The position numbers were made by a program, and so were the translations under genes. From Lachnospiraceae bacterium (GTDB taxonomy: Bacteria > Bacillota_A > Clostridia > Lachnospirales > Lachnospiraceae): DNA of 5,451 bases. Numbering within the stretch: the first letter of the stretch is position 1; every line of letters begins with the position of its first letter. The notes below the pieces were generated by a model. The model worked only from the letters and a program-made list of their open reading frames with translations. It was not told the DNA's origin and did no database searches. This document shows, one piece after another, positions 4,051 to 5,451 of the stretch. The stretch spans positions 1 through 5,451 of the forward strand of contig JAFZJK010000144.1 of NCBI GenBank assembly GCA_017553965.1. Reading direction: 5' to 3'.

Positions 4051-5277
4051 TTATCCGGAGCTGTTGAGAATCCTCGACTCCCACTCTTGATGGGCATCAT
4101 GCCATCTTTCACTATGCGACCCCAACGCACCGATCTGGCGCGGATGTGCTAGCGGAAGGACTTCGATCTTTCTTCCGCTTATTATTGATTCGGAACGGTT
4201 CCCATACCCGATGAGATCTGTGTATTCCCGCAGGCTTTTATACGGTACATCCGAAACACGATTCAGGTATTGTGCGATCGGAATGTCTCCAAGCAAAACA
4301 AGCAAAGAAGCCTTCGATCTGAAAAGCTCCTCGCTTATCTCTTCAGCACGCTTTTTATCACAGAACGATGACGGCCTTGCAGGGATCGTGACTTCATTAA
4401 GACCATATCTTTTGATCAGAGGATCATATTTCTCTTTAATCACCTTGACCTGTCCCGGGTTCAGCCTTGTTTCAGGAAGGCAATCGCAAAGCCAGGCCTC
4501 TTCCCGGGTAAATCCCAGCGGCGCAAGTATATGCTCATCAAGCACCTTTGCTGAAGGGCCATTGAGATTCCGACCGGCCGGAACAAGTTTACCCAGTTCA
4601 ACAGGAATACTGATCCTGTCAATTATTGTTTTTGCCTCTTCAGGATCACCATCCCAGAAGATCCGTGGTTCGCTGGCGACCGCCAGCGCCTGGCAGACAG
4701 TCTCTCCGTTGCACATCCATCTTGCATGAACAGCACTTGCATATACTCCCAGAACAAACACTTCTTTCGGTGTCTGATCCTGCTGCACCAACGGTGTTAC
4801 ATACTCGCCAAACGGATACCGATAAGTCTTTTCAGGCAGACCCGGGTCGTTCACATACACCATCGGTATATAGCGGATCCCATCTTCTTCCTGAATTCCA
4901 TCCGTTTGTACAAAGCCCAGTCTTTTATAGATGTCCGCCGCGAATACAGATGAATGTACTTTGATTTCTGCTGCCTTATTATCTTCGAGCATTGCTCTCC
5001 ATAGACTGCGTCCGACACCCTTGCGATGATACTCCCCGTCAACGAAGAACAGGGCAATGTGATTCCCTCCATTTCTCGTTGCTATGATCCCGATCAGCCT
5101 GTCATCATCAAAAGAGCCATAGGCAGTCAGCATGTCTAGATACTCTTCTGAGTGGATCGCATTCCAGAATGCCTGTTTTCCGGCTTCCGGATAACCGATC
5201 GCCTCATAATCACAAAACACCTTCCACACTAACGGAAGCGCATTATTCAATTCGTTTCTATCCAGTAATCTGATCAT
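4051..5277 (-). CDS. Fusion protein: N-terminal GNAT acetyltransferase + C-terminal UDG-superfamily-like domain (408 aa)
   Basis: Residues 1 to about 140 form a GNAT domain: strand LIGIIATRNGGNHIALFFVDGEY (61-83), acetyl-CoA loop H84-R-K-G-V-G89-R-S-L, and the closing S109-S-V-F-A-A-D-I-Y-K-R-L-G-F-V. A short linker (about 141-149) leads to a UDG-like domain (150-408). That domain has G177-V-Y-A-S-A-V-H, W262-L-C-D-C-L-P-E-T-R, LLVLLGDIP (325-333) and L374-P-L-A-H-P-R-Q-I-G-A-L-G. It aligns without gaps to the stand-alone protein at 1825-2595 at about 73% identity (hand count). Both substrates are unknown; a modified base or nucleoside handled by both domains is a possibility, not a demonstration. 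The ATG at 5277 has AGAGGTGA at 5287-5294, 9 bases upstream. It lies 36 bp after another acetyltransferase and 9 bp before the 89-residue gene, suggesting an operon. No frameshift is seen at the junction, so the fusion appears real. Confidence 0.85.
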   Translation of the reverse strand: MIRLLDRNELNNALPLVWKVFCDYEAIGYPEAGKQAFWNAIHSEEYLDMLTAYGSFDDDRLIGIIATRNGGNHIALFFVDGEYHRKGVGRSLWRAMLEDNKAAEIKVHSSVFAADIYKRLGFVQTDGIQEEDGIRYIPMVYVNDPGLPEKTYRYPFGEYVTPLVQQDQTPKEVFVLGVYASAVHARWMCNGETVCQALAVASEPRIFWDGDPEEAKTIIDRISIPVELGKLVPAGRNLNGPSAKVLDEHILAPLGFTREEAWLCDCLPETRLNPGQVKVIKEKYDPLIKRYGLNEVTIPARPSSFCDKKRAEEISEELFRSKASLLVLLGDIPIAQYLNRVSDVPYKSLREYTDLIGYGNRSESIISGRKIEVLPLAHPRQIGALGSHSERWHDAHQEWESRILNSSG

Positions 5278-5313
5278 ATTATCGGTTCACCTCTGCAAAC
5301 TGGAATTTGTCAA

Positions 5314-5451
5314 TTAAAGGGTTATCCAATATCGTCTTAACAAATGTTGCCCCTCCGCATCATTATATGCTTCTATGGTGTCTTTCCAGATACCGCCCAG
5401 TTTTTCACATACTTGAATGGAGGCTTTGTTTTCGTCGTTGATTGTCAGCAA
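5314..5451 (-). CDS. C-terminal end of a GNAT-like acetyltransferase (partial, 45 aa)
   Basis: The frame is open from the right edge to TAA at 5314-5316. The peptide has the typical final part of a GNAT domain: N5-D-E-N-K-A-S-I-Q-V-C-E-K-L-G-G-I-W, matching the N-x-x-S-x-x-x-x-E-K-L-G-F/G element, then a closing strand RRYWITL. The catalytic and acetyl-CoA-binding parts lie outside the window, so nothing more can be said about activity. Its stop is 36 bp before the ribosome site and start of the GNAT-UDG fusion, on the same strand, so co-transcription is likely. With this, three acetyltransferase domains occur in the window. Confidence 0.7.
   Translation of the reverse strand: MLTINDENKASIQVCEKLGGIWKDTIEAYNDAEGQHLLRRYWITL

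Overview
The window is 5.4 kb of bacterial DNA in which every supportable gene lies on the minus strand, so the biological order runs from high to low coordinates. Strong purine-rich Shine-Dalgarno sites, moderate base composition and the protein families suggest a Clostridia/Lachnospiraceae-type Bacillota. That assignment is inference from style, not from a marker gene.

Layout in transcription order: (1) the C-terminal end of a GNAT-like acetyltransferase running off the right edge (5451-5314); (2) a 408-residue fusion of an N-terminal GNAT acetyltransferase to a uracil-DNA-glycosylase-like (UDG-like) domain (5277-4051); (3) an 89-residue helical protein 9 bp downstream (4041-3772); (4) a 355-bp gap with two tandem 33-bp repeats, a short fragment resembling the C-terminal tail of the 23S rRNA methyltransferase RlmD/RumA, a 9-bp inverted repeat and a possible 28-codon ORF; (5) a 266-residue PD-(D/E)XK-nuclease-like protein (3416-2616); (6) a stand-alone UDG-like protein (2595-1825), about 73% identical without gaps to the second half of the fusion; (7) a 402-bp insertion-like segment (1426-1827); (8) a RimJ/RimL-type GNAT acetyltransferase (1373-819); (9) a HEAT-repeat protein (659-54).

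The segment at 1426-1827 has TGACAT inverted ends, direct repeats near both ends, a second RlmD-tail-like fragment inside, and a GCGC duplication on each side. It supplies the stop codon of the stand-alone UDG-like gene. Removing it in silico, with one GCGC copy, restores 13 more codons and a stop 6 bp before the acetyltransferase start. The ancestral arrangement was therefore probably UDG-like then GNAT, closely coupled. The fusion at 4051-5277 joins the same two kinds of domain in one chain.

The most interesting theme is a repeated pairing of a UDG-fold protein with GNAT acetyltransferases, one copy sitting 20 bp behind a PD-(D/E)XK-like gene. The nuclease/UDG pair is bracketed by two repeat regions that each carry an RlmD-tail-like fragment in the same orientation. 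This looks like an accessory, mobile-element-shaped region, and a nucleic-acid processing or defence role is possible but unproven. I saw no tRNA, rRNA, CRISPR array or riboswitch.
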